Assembly (NCBI GenBank): GCA_002427105.1
Contig: DIPM01000025.1
Span: 1 to 64,000, forward strand
Origin: Marinilabiliaceae bacterium UBA5488
GTDB lineage: Bacteria > Bacteroidota > Bacteroidia > Bacteroidales > Marinilabiliaceae
Direction: 5' to 3'
DNA length: 64,000 nucleotides
Numbering within the stretch: the stretch's first letter is position 1; every line of letters starts with the position of its first letter. The notes beneath the pieces were generated by a model. The model did no database searches and was not told the origin of the DNA. It worked only from the letters and a program-made list of their open reading frames with translations. The translations under genes and the position numbers were made by a program. Below, piece by piece: positions 26,798-37,100 of the stretch.

Positions 26798-28141
26798 ATG
26801 AGTTACGAAAAGTGGTCAGCCGGCTACTGGCTGTTGAGGAAATATGTGTGGTTTGTAGATCGAATGATTCACAGGAGAATTATTGTTGTCGGCAGAGAAA
26901 ACATCCCTAAGGATAAGCCTATAATATTCGCGCCAAATCATCAAAATGCTCTAAGTGATCCAATAGCAGTACTTACAAATGTAGCTCATCAGCCGGTGTG
27001 GCTGGCTCGTGCCGATATTTTCGGGAAAAGTCCCGTTATTGATTCCATATTAAAGTTTTTGAAGATAATGCCCGTTTACAGATCTCGCGACGGCTTAGAA
27101 AATCTTGAGAAAAATGATCTCACCTTCAGCAGCTCCATTAAGGTACTCGAAAACAATGCCGCTCTAGCTCTCTTCCCGGAAGGAGCTCACTCATCAAAGC
27201 GTCAGATATTGCCACACAAAAAGGCCGTCCCCCGCATCGCGTTTATGGCAGGAGAAAAGAGCGAAGGCAGGCTCGACACTCATATAATTCCCACAGGCAT
27301 ATATTATAGCAGCTACTGGAAGTTTAACCGCTCATTAATAGTCAACTTCGGCGAAGCTATAAAAGTGAAGGAGTACTATAAGCAATATGCTGAGGAACCG
27401 CAGGCAGCCATACGGAGTCTGAAGGATAAGCTTTACGATGCTACTTTGCCCTTAATCATCAACATCAGGAGTCAAAAACACTACGATGATTTTGAAAATA
27501 TCACAAGCGTTTACGGTCGCCATTTTCTTGAGCAAAATAAGCAGGACTACAGCTATCTTAATCTTTTCAAAAGTAATCAACTGTTGGCTCGCAAGCTGGA
27601 TGAGCTTGAAGATAAAGATAGCGACAAGACTGACTCTATCGTTGTTAAGGCAAGAGAATATCTTTCAGCTTTCAAAAAGCTGAAAATAAAAAGTCGCCTT
27701 GTTGATGCAGGGCAAACTTACTTTTGGAGCTTTGTGCTGAAATCCTTGCTCCTAATAGTGAGTGCCCCACTATTTATTCTCGGATTCATCTTCAATGCTT
27801 TACCATTTTTTAGCGTTGACTGGCTTGCAAGAACCCGCATAAAAGACAGCTCTTTCAGGAGCAGCGTGGCATTTGTGACATCACTAATTATTTTCCCCCT
27901 ATTCTACCTGCTTGAGTTTGCAGTTGTGGCTTCTCTTATTCCCTCTCCTTGGCTGAAACTTTTATTTATAATATCCTTGCCTTTTGCAGGAAAGTTTGCT
28001 TTTCAATGGTATATTCTGCTACGCAAAACAGCCGGAACTTTCCGGCTGTTTAGACTAAAATATTTCAAACCCGAGCGATTCAATCAATTGCTGAATCAAA
28101 AAGAAGAACTCTTCCAGCTCCTGGACAAGGAGCTTGTATAA
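26798..28141 (+). CDS. 1-acyl-glycerol-3-phosphate acyltransferase-like protein (PlsC family)
   Basis: 447 residues from the ATG at 26798 (MSYEKWSAGY); an upstream TTG at 26783 is less likely. Acyltransferase motifs: APNHQNALSD (NHx4D), VYRSR and LFPEGAHS (FPEG). A long C-terminal half has three or four hydrophobic segments (from SFVLKSLLLIVSAPLFILGF on). It should acylate lysophosphatidic acid or a related lipid at the inner membrane. It is the only plus-strand gene inside the glycan region between 18 and 47 kb and looks like a housekeeping gene around which PUL blocks were assembled. Its end is 9 bases from the GH2 stop on the other strand. Confidence 0.85.
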   Translation: MSYEKWSAGYWLLRKYVWFVDRMIHRRIIVVGRENIPKDKPIIFAPNHQNALSDPIAVLTNVAHQPVWLARADIFGKSPVIDSILKFLKIMPVYRSRDGLENLEKNDLTFSSSIKVLENNAALALFPEGAHSSKRQILPHKKAVPRIAFMAGEKSEGRLDTHIIPTGIYYSSYWKFNRSLIVNFGEAIKVKEYYKQYAEEPQAAIRSLKDKLYDATLPLIINIRSQKHYDDFENITSVYGRHFLEQNKQDYSYLNLFKSNQLLARKLDELEDKDSDKTDSIVVKAREYLSAFKKLKIKSRLVDAGQTYFWSFVLKSLLLIVSAPLFILGFIFNALPFFSVDWLARTRIKDSSFRSSVAFVTSLIIFPLFYLLEFAVVASLIPSPWLKLLFIISLPFAGKFAFQWYILLRKTAGTFRLFRLKYFKPERFNQLLNQKEELFQLLDKELV

Positions 28142-28150
28142 CAAGAGCCT

Positions 28151-31015
28151 CTATTCCACAAAAGGCCTGCGAAGGGCATCTGTGGCTTTGATTATAAGGC
28201 TGGCATCTTTCAGACCGGGCGATGTTGCTTTAAGGACAATGTCGCCCGCCTCGCCGCTTGATTGTATCAACACCTGAGCAAGCCCGTTGAAGCTCTTCCT
28301 TCTCCATTGTTCAGCCGGAATCTCAACCCTTAATTGTCCGGGATTGATATTGGGCTCATCCCAGACATTCTTCATTACGTAAGGATTAGCAATAATAGCA
28401 ACTTCATTTGTCCCTGCGCGCAGATATTCTGCCTTTAGAGGCAAATAATGTAAAGTGCTGTTGCCGTCAAGCATATCGCCCACCTTTACTCCATTTACAT
28501 AAACCGACTGATTTGTGCCGATACTACGATACATCCAGCTTATCTCACCCTTTAGAGATTCTTCGTCCAATTGAAAGGAACTGCGGAGAACAGTAGGCTG
28601 AGAAATGCTTCCCGGAGGCAATCCTTTGTTAGGAAACGCCTTAGCCCATGCAGAATAGTCATAAGTCGGTCCGACAACTTCCTTAAGACTAACTTCACTT
28701 GCCAATTTTTCTCTCCATTCATCGGGACTAACACTCTTTACTGTTTCAATATATTTGTCAGGCTCATGCGAGCTGGGATTGCCGTTGCCTACACCTATAA
28801 TTTTGCCGGGCCCCGATATTTCAAAGAAAATATCATGATTGGCATCAGGAACTACTGCGCCATTTTTGTCGCTTATCTGAACGCTAACTATTGACACATC
28901 CTCACTGTCTCCCTTAATAACATTACGATCGGCCACCATGGATACAGCATTGGGCTTGCCTGTTGTAGCAAGAGTTGTAGTTTCATGCTTTTTACCGTCC
29001 TTATATCCCACAGCTTTTAAAGTTCCGGGTTGGTATTTTACCTTCCACGACAAGTGAGAATTGGTCTCCATCACCTTCCTTCCAAGGCTCTTATTATTAA
29101 GAAACAGTTCGACTTCGTCCATATTACTATACACCCACACATCAATCTCTTCGCCCATACGGTCAGGCCAGTTCCAATGAGGCAAAATATGCAAAACCTC
29201 GTCCTTACTCCACCACGATTTCAGGTAATAAAAATTATCTTTAGGGAAACCGCACAAATCGAACATTCCAAAATAGGAAAGCACTGAAGGATAAACAAAA
29301 GGCGTGGACTCGCCGCGGTAGTCAAAGCCCGTCCATATCACCATCCCCGCTAGGTAGTCACGCGATGCATAGTGCTTCCATCCTTTCTGAATTGCAAAAA
29401 ATCCGGTTCCGGTATCACGATCATAGGCAGAGAGATGTTGCTTCTCCATATCATCAACATAAACTCCCCGTGTGGTATTAGTAGAGCCTTCTTCAGTTCC
29501 GAGGGAAGCCTGCCATGGAAAGCGCGAATGATGAAGATCGGTATCGCCGTGCCTCAGGTAATTATAGCCCATCACCTCCACCACGGAAGAAATTCCACCA
29601 CCCCATGAGCCGCTAACAGCAGCATTAATAGGGCGGCTCGAGTCAAACTTCCTGGCATAGGCCTGCATCTGCAGTGCCATTTTGGCTCCCCTGTCGTTAC
29701 CTTCAATCATCCACTCCTCGTTTCCAATCGACCAAAGCACAACACTTGGGTGATTGCGGTCGCGGACAATCAGGCGGCGTAGGTAATCCATCACCTGGTC
29801 TGTAGTGCCCATCAGGCGGTTTTCATTCAGGATCAACATTCCAATTCTGTCAGCTGCCTCCAGTAAGGCAGGCGTTGGCGGATAATGAGCCGTACGGTAG
29901 GCGTTATTGCCCATATCTTTAAGCTGTCGCAAACGCCACCCGTGAAGTGCATCGGGTATTGCAGTGCCAACTCCTGCATGGTTTTGGTGATTATTGGTTC
30001 CCTTAATCTTTACATGGCGCCCATTAAGGAAAAAGCCCTTGTCGGGATCCCAGAGGATAGTACGAATACCAAAAGTCGTGCTATAGATATCTATCACCTC
30101 CTGGTCGGCAATAATTTCAGTAGTAAGCTTATATAAATTGGGCTCATCCAAATCCCACAAAAGAGGATTGTCCACTCTTAGAACAGCCTCATAATCTGCA
30201 TCATGCATTGACGCCAGCTCATAGGGGCCGTCGGTACGTGCTGCTACCACCTCCCCGGAAGGATTAACAATCGAGTTACGAACAAAAAAGCTGCTTATCT
30301 CCAGGGACTTATTGACCACAGAAATTAAAGTACGCACATCAGCACTATTTTCTTTAAGCTCGGTAGTTACATAACTGCCATATTGAGGAACGTGCGTGCT
30401 TGAAGTCTTGCTTAGCCATACATGCCGATAAATACCTGCGCCCTCGTAAAACCATCCCTCTTCAAGGCTAGCATCCACACGAACAGTAATCACATTACTG
30501 CCGCCAAAGTTGAGGTACTCTGTTATATCGAAAGAAAAGCCGGTGTAGCCGCTTGGCTCATTACCACAATAAAAACCGTTAATCCATACTTCAGCATCAC
30601 GGAAAACACCATCAAACTCAACAAAGATACGCTTACCCTCGTCGGAAGCCGGGATATCAAAGGTCTTGCGATACCAGCCCACACTGTTTTCAGGGAAGCC
30701 GGGACCCACGGTTTTGTAGCCGTGACTATGACTGGCATTAGCAGCAAAGCCCTGCTCAACCGCCCAGTCGTGGGGCAAATCAAGGCTGCGCCATGTTCTG
30801 TCGTCAAAATTCACATCAGCCGGACCATCACCATAACCCGCTTTAGCCAAATAGGTAAAATAGCGGGTTCCAAAGTTGAAATCCTTTTCAACATCAGCCG
30901 CGTGCCCATAAGCGAACTTCCAGTTGTAGTTCATAAGCAGGCGCTCACGCGCTGCCGCCTTAAGTGTGGCAGCAAAAAATATACATAAAATCATGAGCCG
31001 GATTCTACCCTTCAT
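28151..31015 (-). CDS. GH2 beta-glycosidase (beta-galactosidase-like)
   Basis: 954 residues from MKGRIRLMILCIFF (ATG at 31015), which gives a standard signal peptide; an ATG at 31042 would add nine residues. GH2 sugar-binding, Ig-like and TIM-barrel domains. The acid/base glutamate lies in WSIGNEE and the nucleophile probably in SLGTEEGS. Flanking motifs are DLPHDWAVE near the N-terminus and RTAHYPPTP. A long C-terminal part (DUF4982-like, Ig-like, and a beta-sandwich with GTNEVAIIANPY) follows. In xyloglucan loci GH2 enzymes remove beta-galactose from side chains; that role fits the neighbouring GH31 and GH5, but GH2 specificity is broad. A hairpin terminator separates it from GH31. Confidence 0.88.
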   Translation of the reverse strand: MKGRIRLMILCIFFAATLKAAARERLLMNYNWKFAYGHAADVEKDFNFGTRYFTYLAKAGYGDGPADVNFDDRTWRSLDLPHDWAVEQGFAANASHSHGYKTVGPGFPENSVGWYRKTFDIPASDEGKRIFVEFDGVFRDAEVWINGFYCGNEPSGYTGFSFDITEYLNFGGSNVITVRVDASLEEGWFYEGAGIYRHVWLSKTSSTHVPQYGSYVTTELKENSADVRTLISVVNKSLEISSFFVRNSIVNPSGEVVAARTDGPYELASMHDADYEAVLRVDNPLLWDLDEPNLYKLTTEIIADQEVIDIYSTTFGIRTILWDPDKGFFLNGRHVKIKGTNNHQNHAGVGTAIPDALHGWRLRQLKDMGNNAYRTAHYPPTPALLEAADRIGMLILNENRLMGTTDQVMDYLRRLIVRDRNHPSVVLWSIGNEEWMIEGNDRGAKMALQMQAYARKFDSSRPINAAVSGSWGGGISSVVEVMGYNYLRHGDTDLHHSRFPWQASLGTEEGSTNTTRGVYVDDMEKQHLSAYDRDTGTGFFAIQKGWKHYASRDYLAGMVIWTGFDYRGESTPFVYPSVLSYFGMFDLCGFPKDNFYYLKSWWSKDEVLHILPHWNWPDRMGEEIDVWVYSNMDEVELFLNNKSLGRKVMETNSHLSWKVKYQPGTLKAVGYKDGKKHETTTLATTGKPNAVSMVADRNVIKGDSEDVSIVSVQISDKNGAVVPDANHDIFFEISGPGKIIGVGNGNPSSHEPDKYIETVKSVSPDEWREKLASEVSLKEVVGPTYDYSAWAKAFPNKGLPPGSISQPTVLRSSFQLDEESLKGEISWMYRSIGTNQSVYVNGVKVGDMLDGNSTLHYLPLKAEYLRAGTNEVAIIANPYVMKNVWDEPNINPGQLRVEIPAEQWRRKSFNGLAQVLIQSSGEAGDIVLKATSPGLKDASLIIKATDALRRPFVE

Positions 31016-31078
31016 GGTCAATATTTCGCTAAGCGTCTTCATCTCCTATATAATTAGTTGCACTTAGGCATTTGAAAA

Positions 31079-31106
31079 GCTCTGTATAGACCTTTCTATA
31101 CAGAGC
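31079..31106 (-). terminator. Hairpin between GH31 and GH2
   Basis: GCTCTGTATAGA / TCTATACAGAGC, perfect 12-bp arms with a 4-base loop, followed on the minus strand by CTTTTC. It lies after the GH31 stop and may end or attenuate that transcript. Confidence 0.65.
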
Positions 31107-31131
31107 GATTCACCCCTTGCACTATTAAAAC

Positions 31132-33972
31132 TCACTTCTTCTTAATCACTAATTCTGAACCATTGTAATTATATATGCTGCCCTTATCCAGATTGTCTGG
31201 AGTGAAGACAAAGGGCTGATCTTTACTTGCAAAGATCACACGATACTGAATGTTACCGGCCATCCCTTCGAAAGAGCCCCGGCGTTCACCAATTGTGAGG
31301 GTCTGCTCCGCATCGTTGTACTTTAACTCTATTGTAGCAAATTCACCGTTCTCATAATTGTAGTTTGCTCCTTCATCTTCATAAAGCGTAAACGAGCCGT
31401 CCTTCCCGGTGAAAACAACAATTGTTGAAGGCTCACTACTTGCCTCCCCTGTATATTGTATTTCCGGACCGAAAGGTATTACAGCACCCTCAGGCACAAA
31501 CAAAGGCATCACTTCATAAGGCGCATCAACACTAAGCTTTTGACCTCCCTCGTAGTATTTTCCTGTATTGAAATCGTACCATCCTATTCCCCCCGGGAAA
31601 TAAACCTCACGTGAACGGGCCTTATACTCATATACAGGACAAACCAGGAAGGATGGACCAAACATATACTGATCGCCAATATCAAAAACATTTTTGTCAT
31701 GCGGGAAATCCATAGCCATAGCTCGCATAATCGTATAGTCGCGGTGATAAACTGCTCCAGTCATGCTATAAATATATGGCATCAAACGGTAGCGAAGCTT
31801 GTTATAGCTTAGCATACTGCTATAGGCAGGATGTCCTTCGGGAGCAATATTATAAATCTCGCGATATGGATATTGGCCATGTGAGCGAAACAAGGGAGAG
31901 AAAGCTCCAAACTGATGCCAGCGGGTATTAAGCTCACGCCACTCGTTCATATCTTCTGAGCCTTCTTTAGCGTTTTCATAGCGTTTCTCAACACAGAATC
32001 CGCCTATATCCATCGTCCAATAAGGCAAGCCCGACATAGAGAAATTAACGCCCGCACTTATTTGTGCCTTCATATCTTCCCATACAGTACCTATATCACC
32101 ACTCCATGTAACAGTGCCATAACGCTGCATACCTGCAAAACCCGAACGGGTAAGAATAAAGACCCTCTCATCCTTATCATAATCACGCTGTCCCTCATAA
32201 ATGCCTTTTGCATTGGCCAGGGCGTATGCATTGAAATACTTGGTCGAAGGACCTAAATATGTAGGATTCATCAATGCTTTACGATACTCAATACTTGCAT
32301 TTGACAAGATATCAGGCTCTGTAGCATCGAGCCACCATGCGTCAATACCTATGTCGTATAAATTATCACGTATCTGATCCCAAAAAAGCTGACGAGCGCC
32401 CGGATTATATGCATCGTAAAACGAACCTATATAACCCGACCCAATCCAATCCCGAATACTGTCCTCAACAGCCAGTTTGTACATCCAGCCCTTCTCATCA
32501 AATTGCTTGTAATGCTCAGTATTGATGTAATACTTAGGCCATACTGAAATCATAATCCGGGCATTATTGTCGTGCACCTCCTGAATCATTCCTTTGGCAT
32601 CAGGGAAGCGTTTTAAATCGAACTTCTGGCTACCCCATTGATCAACCTCCCAAAACGACCAGTCCTGCACTATAGCATCAAAAGGGATATCCCTTTCGCG
32701 CAATTCATGCAAAACTCCCAAAAGCTCATCCTGCGTTTTGTAGCGCTCGCGACTTTGCCAATAGCCCATCGCCCATTTGGGCATAACCTGAGCTTTACCC
32801 GTCAGATAGCGATAGTTGCTGATAACCTCATCCATCGACTCGCCCTTCATAAAGTAATAGTTGATTTCATCACCCATTTCCGAGTAAAAGGAGATATTGT
32901 TGCGCTGTTCAGCAGCTCTGGGCGATAAAGCCTTCAGTCCAATGTAAGACTCGCCTCCGTCGGGAAACCATTCAAGCTTGATATGATATTTTTGGCCTAC
33001 TTTCATTTCCCTGTTAAACTTAGCCACAGAAGGATTCCAGGCAGTACGCCACCTGTCGGCAAGCAATTCTCCGTCTATCCTAATTTTGGTATAGCCTGCA
33101 TAGTAAAGCAGGAAATCAAACACTCCATCCTCCCTGGGCTCCAGCTGTCCTTCCCAGGTAATCCGGGAGTTATTGAAACTAAAACCTTCAGGGAAATTCT
33201 GTATGGTTTCCAGATTTTCATAGTCTATAGTAGCCTCTTTTCGAACAGTGAATACATTCTCTGAAGCCACATCATCAACATAAGTAGCAGTTAATCCTCC
33301 CTCTTCACCATTCACATCATAGACAACAAACTGGTTTATTTGCTCGTGAGGCCTCGGGTCGCCATAACGCGATAAAGAGTAATTATCCCATAAAATGCCA
33401 TAATTGCGGGTTGATACAATAAACGGCACTGACACTTTAGTATTGTATTGAAATAATTCTTCGTTACGGCCTTTATAGTTCATTTCGTGAGCCTGGTGCT
33501 GACCAAGACCATATATGGCTTCTTCATCATCAGCAGAATTCCAAATCTGCTGCAACTCATAACCTCCAACTCCATCAACCGTGATGGGTTTCAGCATCTT
33601 CCCGTCTTCGGCTTCATTAATTATTGGCTTCCCGTCGAGGTCACTAAAGGTCACCCGGCCACTTGCAAGATCAACAGATGCAATCAGAGCCTCCGTAACC
33701 ACAGAGACAAGGCCATCTCCTTCAACAATATCAAAATCAAGCGATGGCGAGGCATCTCTGATAGCAATAAGGCTTTCATTATCTGAAAACTTACTCTCTT
33801 TTGTTGTTCTCACGTGGATGATACCGGGAGCCACGACGTCCAGTCTTACAAGCTCCTCATTACTAGTTTTAAGCTCTATACCGGTATCTGTAGCAGTATA
33901 ACTCCCTCCACTACATGACAGCAGTACAAATGTTAAAACAATAAATCCTAGTTTTAAAAGTTTATTCATCAT
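31132..33972 (-). CDS. GH31 alpha-glycosidase with PA14 insert, probable alpha-xylosidase
   Basis: 946 residues. Lipoprotein signal (VLLSC, Cys20), N-terminal beta-sandwich, a PA14 domain inserted at about 235-355 (GVFDFLLYYAGYTKIRIDG), then the GH31 barrel with nucleophile Asp549 in WWLDATEPD and acid/base in TWSGDIG, and a DUF5110-type C-terminus. A PA14 inserted in this way is known from xyloglucan-active alpha-xylosidases of the Cellvibrio Xyl31A type. With the GH5, GH2 and HTCS beside it, removal of alpha-1,6-xylose from xyloglucan fragments is the best guess; alpha-glucosidase remains possible. Confidence 0.9.
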   Translation of the reverse strand: MMNKLLKLGFIVLTFVLLSCSGGSYTATDTGIELKTSNEELVRLDVVAPGIIHVRTTKESKFSDNESLIAIRDASPSLDFDIVEGDGLVSVVTEALIASVDLASGRVTFSDLDGKPIINEAEDGKMLKPITVDGVGGYELQQIWNSADDEEAIYGLGQHQAHEMNYKGRNEELFQYNTKVSVPFIVSTRNYGILWDNYSLSRYGDPRPHEQINQFVVYDVNGEEGGLTATYVDDVASENVFTVRKEATIDYENLETIQNFPEGFSFNNSRITWEGQLEPREDGVFDFLLYYAGYTKIRIDGELLADRWRTAWNPSVAKFNREMKVGQKYHIKLEWFPDGGESYIGLKALSPRAAEQRNNISFYSEMGDEINYYFMKGESMDEVISNYRYLTGKAQVMPKWAMGYWQSRERYKTQDELLGVLHELRERDIPFDAIVQDWSFWEVDQWGSQKFDLKRFPDAKGMIQEVHDNNARIMISVWPKYYINTEHYKQFDEKGWMYKLAVEDSIRDWIGSGYIGSFYDAYNPGARQLFWDQIRDNLYDIGIDAWWLDATEPDILSNASIEYRKALMNPTYLGPSTKYFNAYALANAKGIYEGQRDYDKDERVFILTRSGFAGMQRYGTVTWSGDIGTVWEDMKAQISAGVNFSMSGLPYWTMDIGGFCVEKRYENAKEGSEDMNEWRELNTRWHQFGAFSPLFRSHGQYPYREIYNIAPEGHPAYSSMLSYNKLRYRLMPYIYSMTGAVYHRDYTIMRAMAMDFPHDKNVFDIGDQYMFGPSFLVCPVYEYKARSREVYFPGGIGWYDFNTGKYYEGGQKLSVDAPYEVMPLFVPEGAVIPFGPEIQYTGEASSEPSTIVVFTGKDGSFTLYEDEGANYNYENGEFATIELKYNDAEQTLTIGERRGSFEGMAGNIQYRVIFASKDQPFVFTPDNLDKGSIYNYNGSELVIKKK

Positions 33973-34057
33973 ATATAAAAATATTTCAATGGTTTGCTAT
34001 GTTTATAAAAGCCAGGGCTTCAAATTACCAACTATAATAAAGTCTAATAACAAGTAT

Positions 34058-34085
34058 CAAATATACTTTAACAAAATTTATCAAA
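34058..34085 (-). promoter_or_regulatory. Candidate promoter of the GH31 gene
   Basis: The minus strand shows TTTG, 16 bases, then TATATTTG (TAnnTTTG), about 85 bases before the GH31 start, in the gap after the HTCS stop. Spacing is slightly short of the usual Bacteroides promoter. Confidence 0.4.
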
Positions 34086-34171
34086 CATCCTCCAATTGAA
34101 TAATAATAATGGTTCAATTGTATTTAGAAGGTAGCGATTTGTATTCAACAGCTATGCAGGATCGATAATTT

Positions 34172-37100
34172 TCACTCCTTAACACTTTGATTATCTTTTG
34201 TTTGATTAGACTTAGCATATTCGGAAGGCACAAGGCCAAATTCTTCTTTAAAATAGCGGGAAAAATACTTGGGATCGTTAAATCCGACCTCATAGGCAAT
34301 CTCTGAAACAGTAAGCTGACTCTTCTCCAAATACTGGGCAGCTCGTTTTAACCGCATTATGCGGATAAACTCCACAGGAGTTTTTCCGGTAAGCGCAACC
34401 AACTTGTTATAGAGATGTCCACGGCTGACCCCAAGTTCTTTGCCCATCTTTTCAACAGAAAACTCACTATTACCGATATTCTTCTCAACAGTTTTCAAGG
34501 CCTTTTTCAAAAACTTCTCATCGAGGGAAGTAATGCCAATTTCGCCGGGCTTAATTTCAAAACGCTGACCAAAATTCTTCTTGAATTCATTTCTTAAGGC
34601 AATAACACGTTCCATCTGCAACTCTAAAACATCAAAATTAAAGGGCTTGCTTATATACACTTCAGCACCAGCCTCAAGTCCTTCAAGTTCCTGTGCGCTT
34701 GACGACTTGGCAGTAAGAAGGATAACGGGAATATGGGAAGTGCGTTGATCAGCTTTTAAGCGCTTACATAGGGCGATGCCATCAATACCTGGCATCATAA
34801 TATCACTAACTATCAAACCCGGTCGTCTGTTTAAAGCAAGCTCCCAGCCCGACTCGCCATCCGCTGCCTCTATAACATGATATTTAGCACTTAAATTTTC
34901 GCGCAGATAAGTACGTAAATCGGGGTTATCTTCAACAAGCAGTACAAGTGGCAAGTCATCCTTACCCTTAACTTCTTCGTAGTCTAAGCCCTGTTCTTCC
35001 TTAAGATCCGGAGCTTCCTTTGCATAAACAGCCGGACTTTCATCATGCGCTTCAAGCAAAGGCAGATTCAGGATAAAACGACTACCTTGACCTTCACTGC
35101 TTTCAACATGAATTTCACCGCCGTGCATTTTGACAAACTCACTGCATAGAGAAAGGCCAATCCCGCTGCCTTGATTCATCGACGCATCATTATCAGGATT
35201 TTGAAAAAAGCGTTCAAAGACCTTAGAATGAAGACTTTCAGGAATGCCTATTCCATTATCTTCCACTATTATACATATTCCTTTCTTATCAACAACTGAA
35301 ATGCTAAGCTTCACCTTTCCGCCTTGAGGAGTAAATTTAGCGGCATTTGATAAGAGATTGAAAACAATTTTCTCAATCTTATCGTGATCAAAATGAGTCT
35401 GAAATGCACTTAAATCACTTTCAAAAGCAAAGTGTATTCCTTTACTATCAAACAAGTCAGCAAATGATTGACCTGTATCCTTAACAAAGCTCACAATATC
35501 TCCCCTCCGGCTATTCAGCTTGATATTATCGACCTCCAGCTTGCGGAAATCCAGCAATTGATTGACAAGATTCAGCAAGCGTCGGGCATTACGCTGAATA
35601 ACTTCAAGTTGAGCCTTGGCCTGTTTGTCATCAACCTTCTTTATCAAACGTTCAGCAGGAGTTAAAATCAGAGTCAAGGGGGTTCTGAGTTCATGACTAA
35701 CATTGGTAAAGAACCGCAATTTCATGGCATCCAACTCCCTCATACGCTCATATTCGTCATGCTCTTGCCTGCGGAGATATTTCATTTCAGCACGGCGGCG
35801 AATTATATATGTTAGCAGAACAACCAAAAGCACGAAAAGCACAAAATATAGAGCATAGGCAAAACCGGTAGCATACAATGGCGGGATAATAACAAGCTCC
35901 AACTGCGCTTCATCATTTTCATTCCAGCTGCCATCGCTGGCAGCTGCCACGACCCTGAAAGTGTAGCTGCCGGGATTGAGATTTGTGAAGGTGGCGGAGC
36001 GGTTGCCCTCTGCGGCTTCAATCCACAGATCATTAAAACCATCAAGCCTGTACCTAAAGCGCGTGCGTTCGGGATGGAAGTAATTCAAGGCCGAAAATTC
36101 TATTGAAAACACATTTTGATTATGCTTTAGGGAAATACTTTTACTTTTATTCAAGGCCTTTGGCAGGAGGACCCTGTTATTGTACTCTTCACCTATTACT
36201 ACTCTTTGATTATGCAGATTCAGATTGGTTAACATCACCGGATAGCTACGGCGATTTACCACTACCTTATCGGGATGGAAAATATTAAAGCCATTGGTGC
36301 CACCAAATACTAATTCTCCACTTGAAAGCCTCAATGATGCATGCTCATTAAACTCTTTCCCCTGCAGGCCATGAAGTACATCATAATTTCGAAAGCTAAA
36401 ACTATCTGTATTTGAAATAAGATTAGAAAGTCCATTTAGGGTTGATAGCCAAATATTTCCATGGTCGTCAGGCTGCATACTGATAATATTGTGGTCGGGC
36501 AGACCATCAGCGAGCCCAAAGACTTTAAACTTTCCGCTTTCACGATTCAACAAGTTAAGTCCGTTACGTGTACCAACCCATAAGCGTCCATGGGCATCTT
36601 CCTTAATAGATAATACATGGCTGTGGCTGATACTGCCATCAACTCCCGGATTGTGCGCAAAGTGCCTGAAACGGCCTGTGGCATGCTCCAATAGGTTGAG
36701 ACCTCCGGAAGTTCCAACCCATAAATCACCTTCACTATCCACCTCCATCGACAGCACAAATTCTGAATCAATTGAATTATAGTCTCCTGCCCGATGATGA
36801 ATAAAGCCATCAATTCGTTCATCATAAAGGTCGAGCCCTCCTCCTAAGGTTCCAACCCACAAGCGCTTCTCCGTATCTTCAATTATTTGCCATACTCTGC
36901 TGTCTGCCAAACTAGAGCTGTCTCCTGCCTTAGGCATATATCGCTTAAACCTTCCATTCTCAAAACGATTCAGCCCTCCCTGATAAGTTCCGACCCACAG
37001 ACGACCCTTGTGATCCATACAGAGAGACACAACCACATTATTACTTAAACTGGCAGGATTGCCCGGTTCATGACGATAATGAGTAAGGCTCAAATCCTTC

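Noticed and set aside
30422..30988. 188-residue open frame on the plus strand
   Set aside because: Shadow of the GH2 gene on the other strand.
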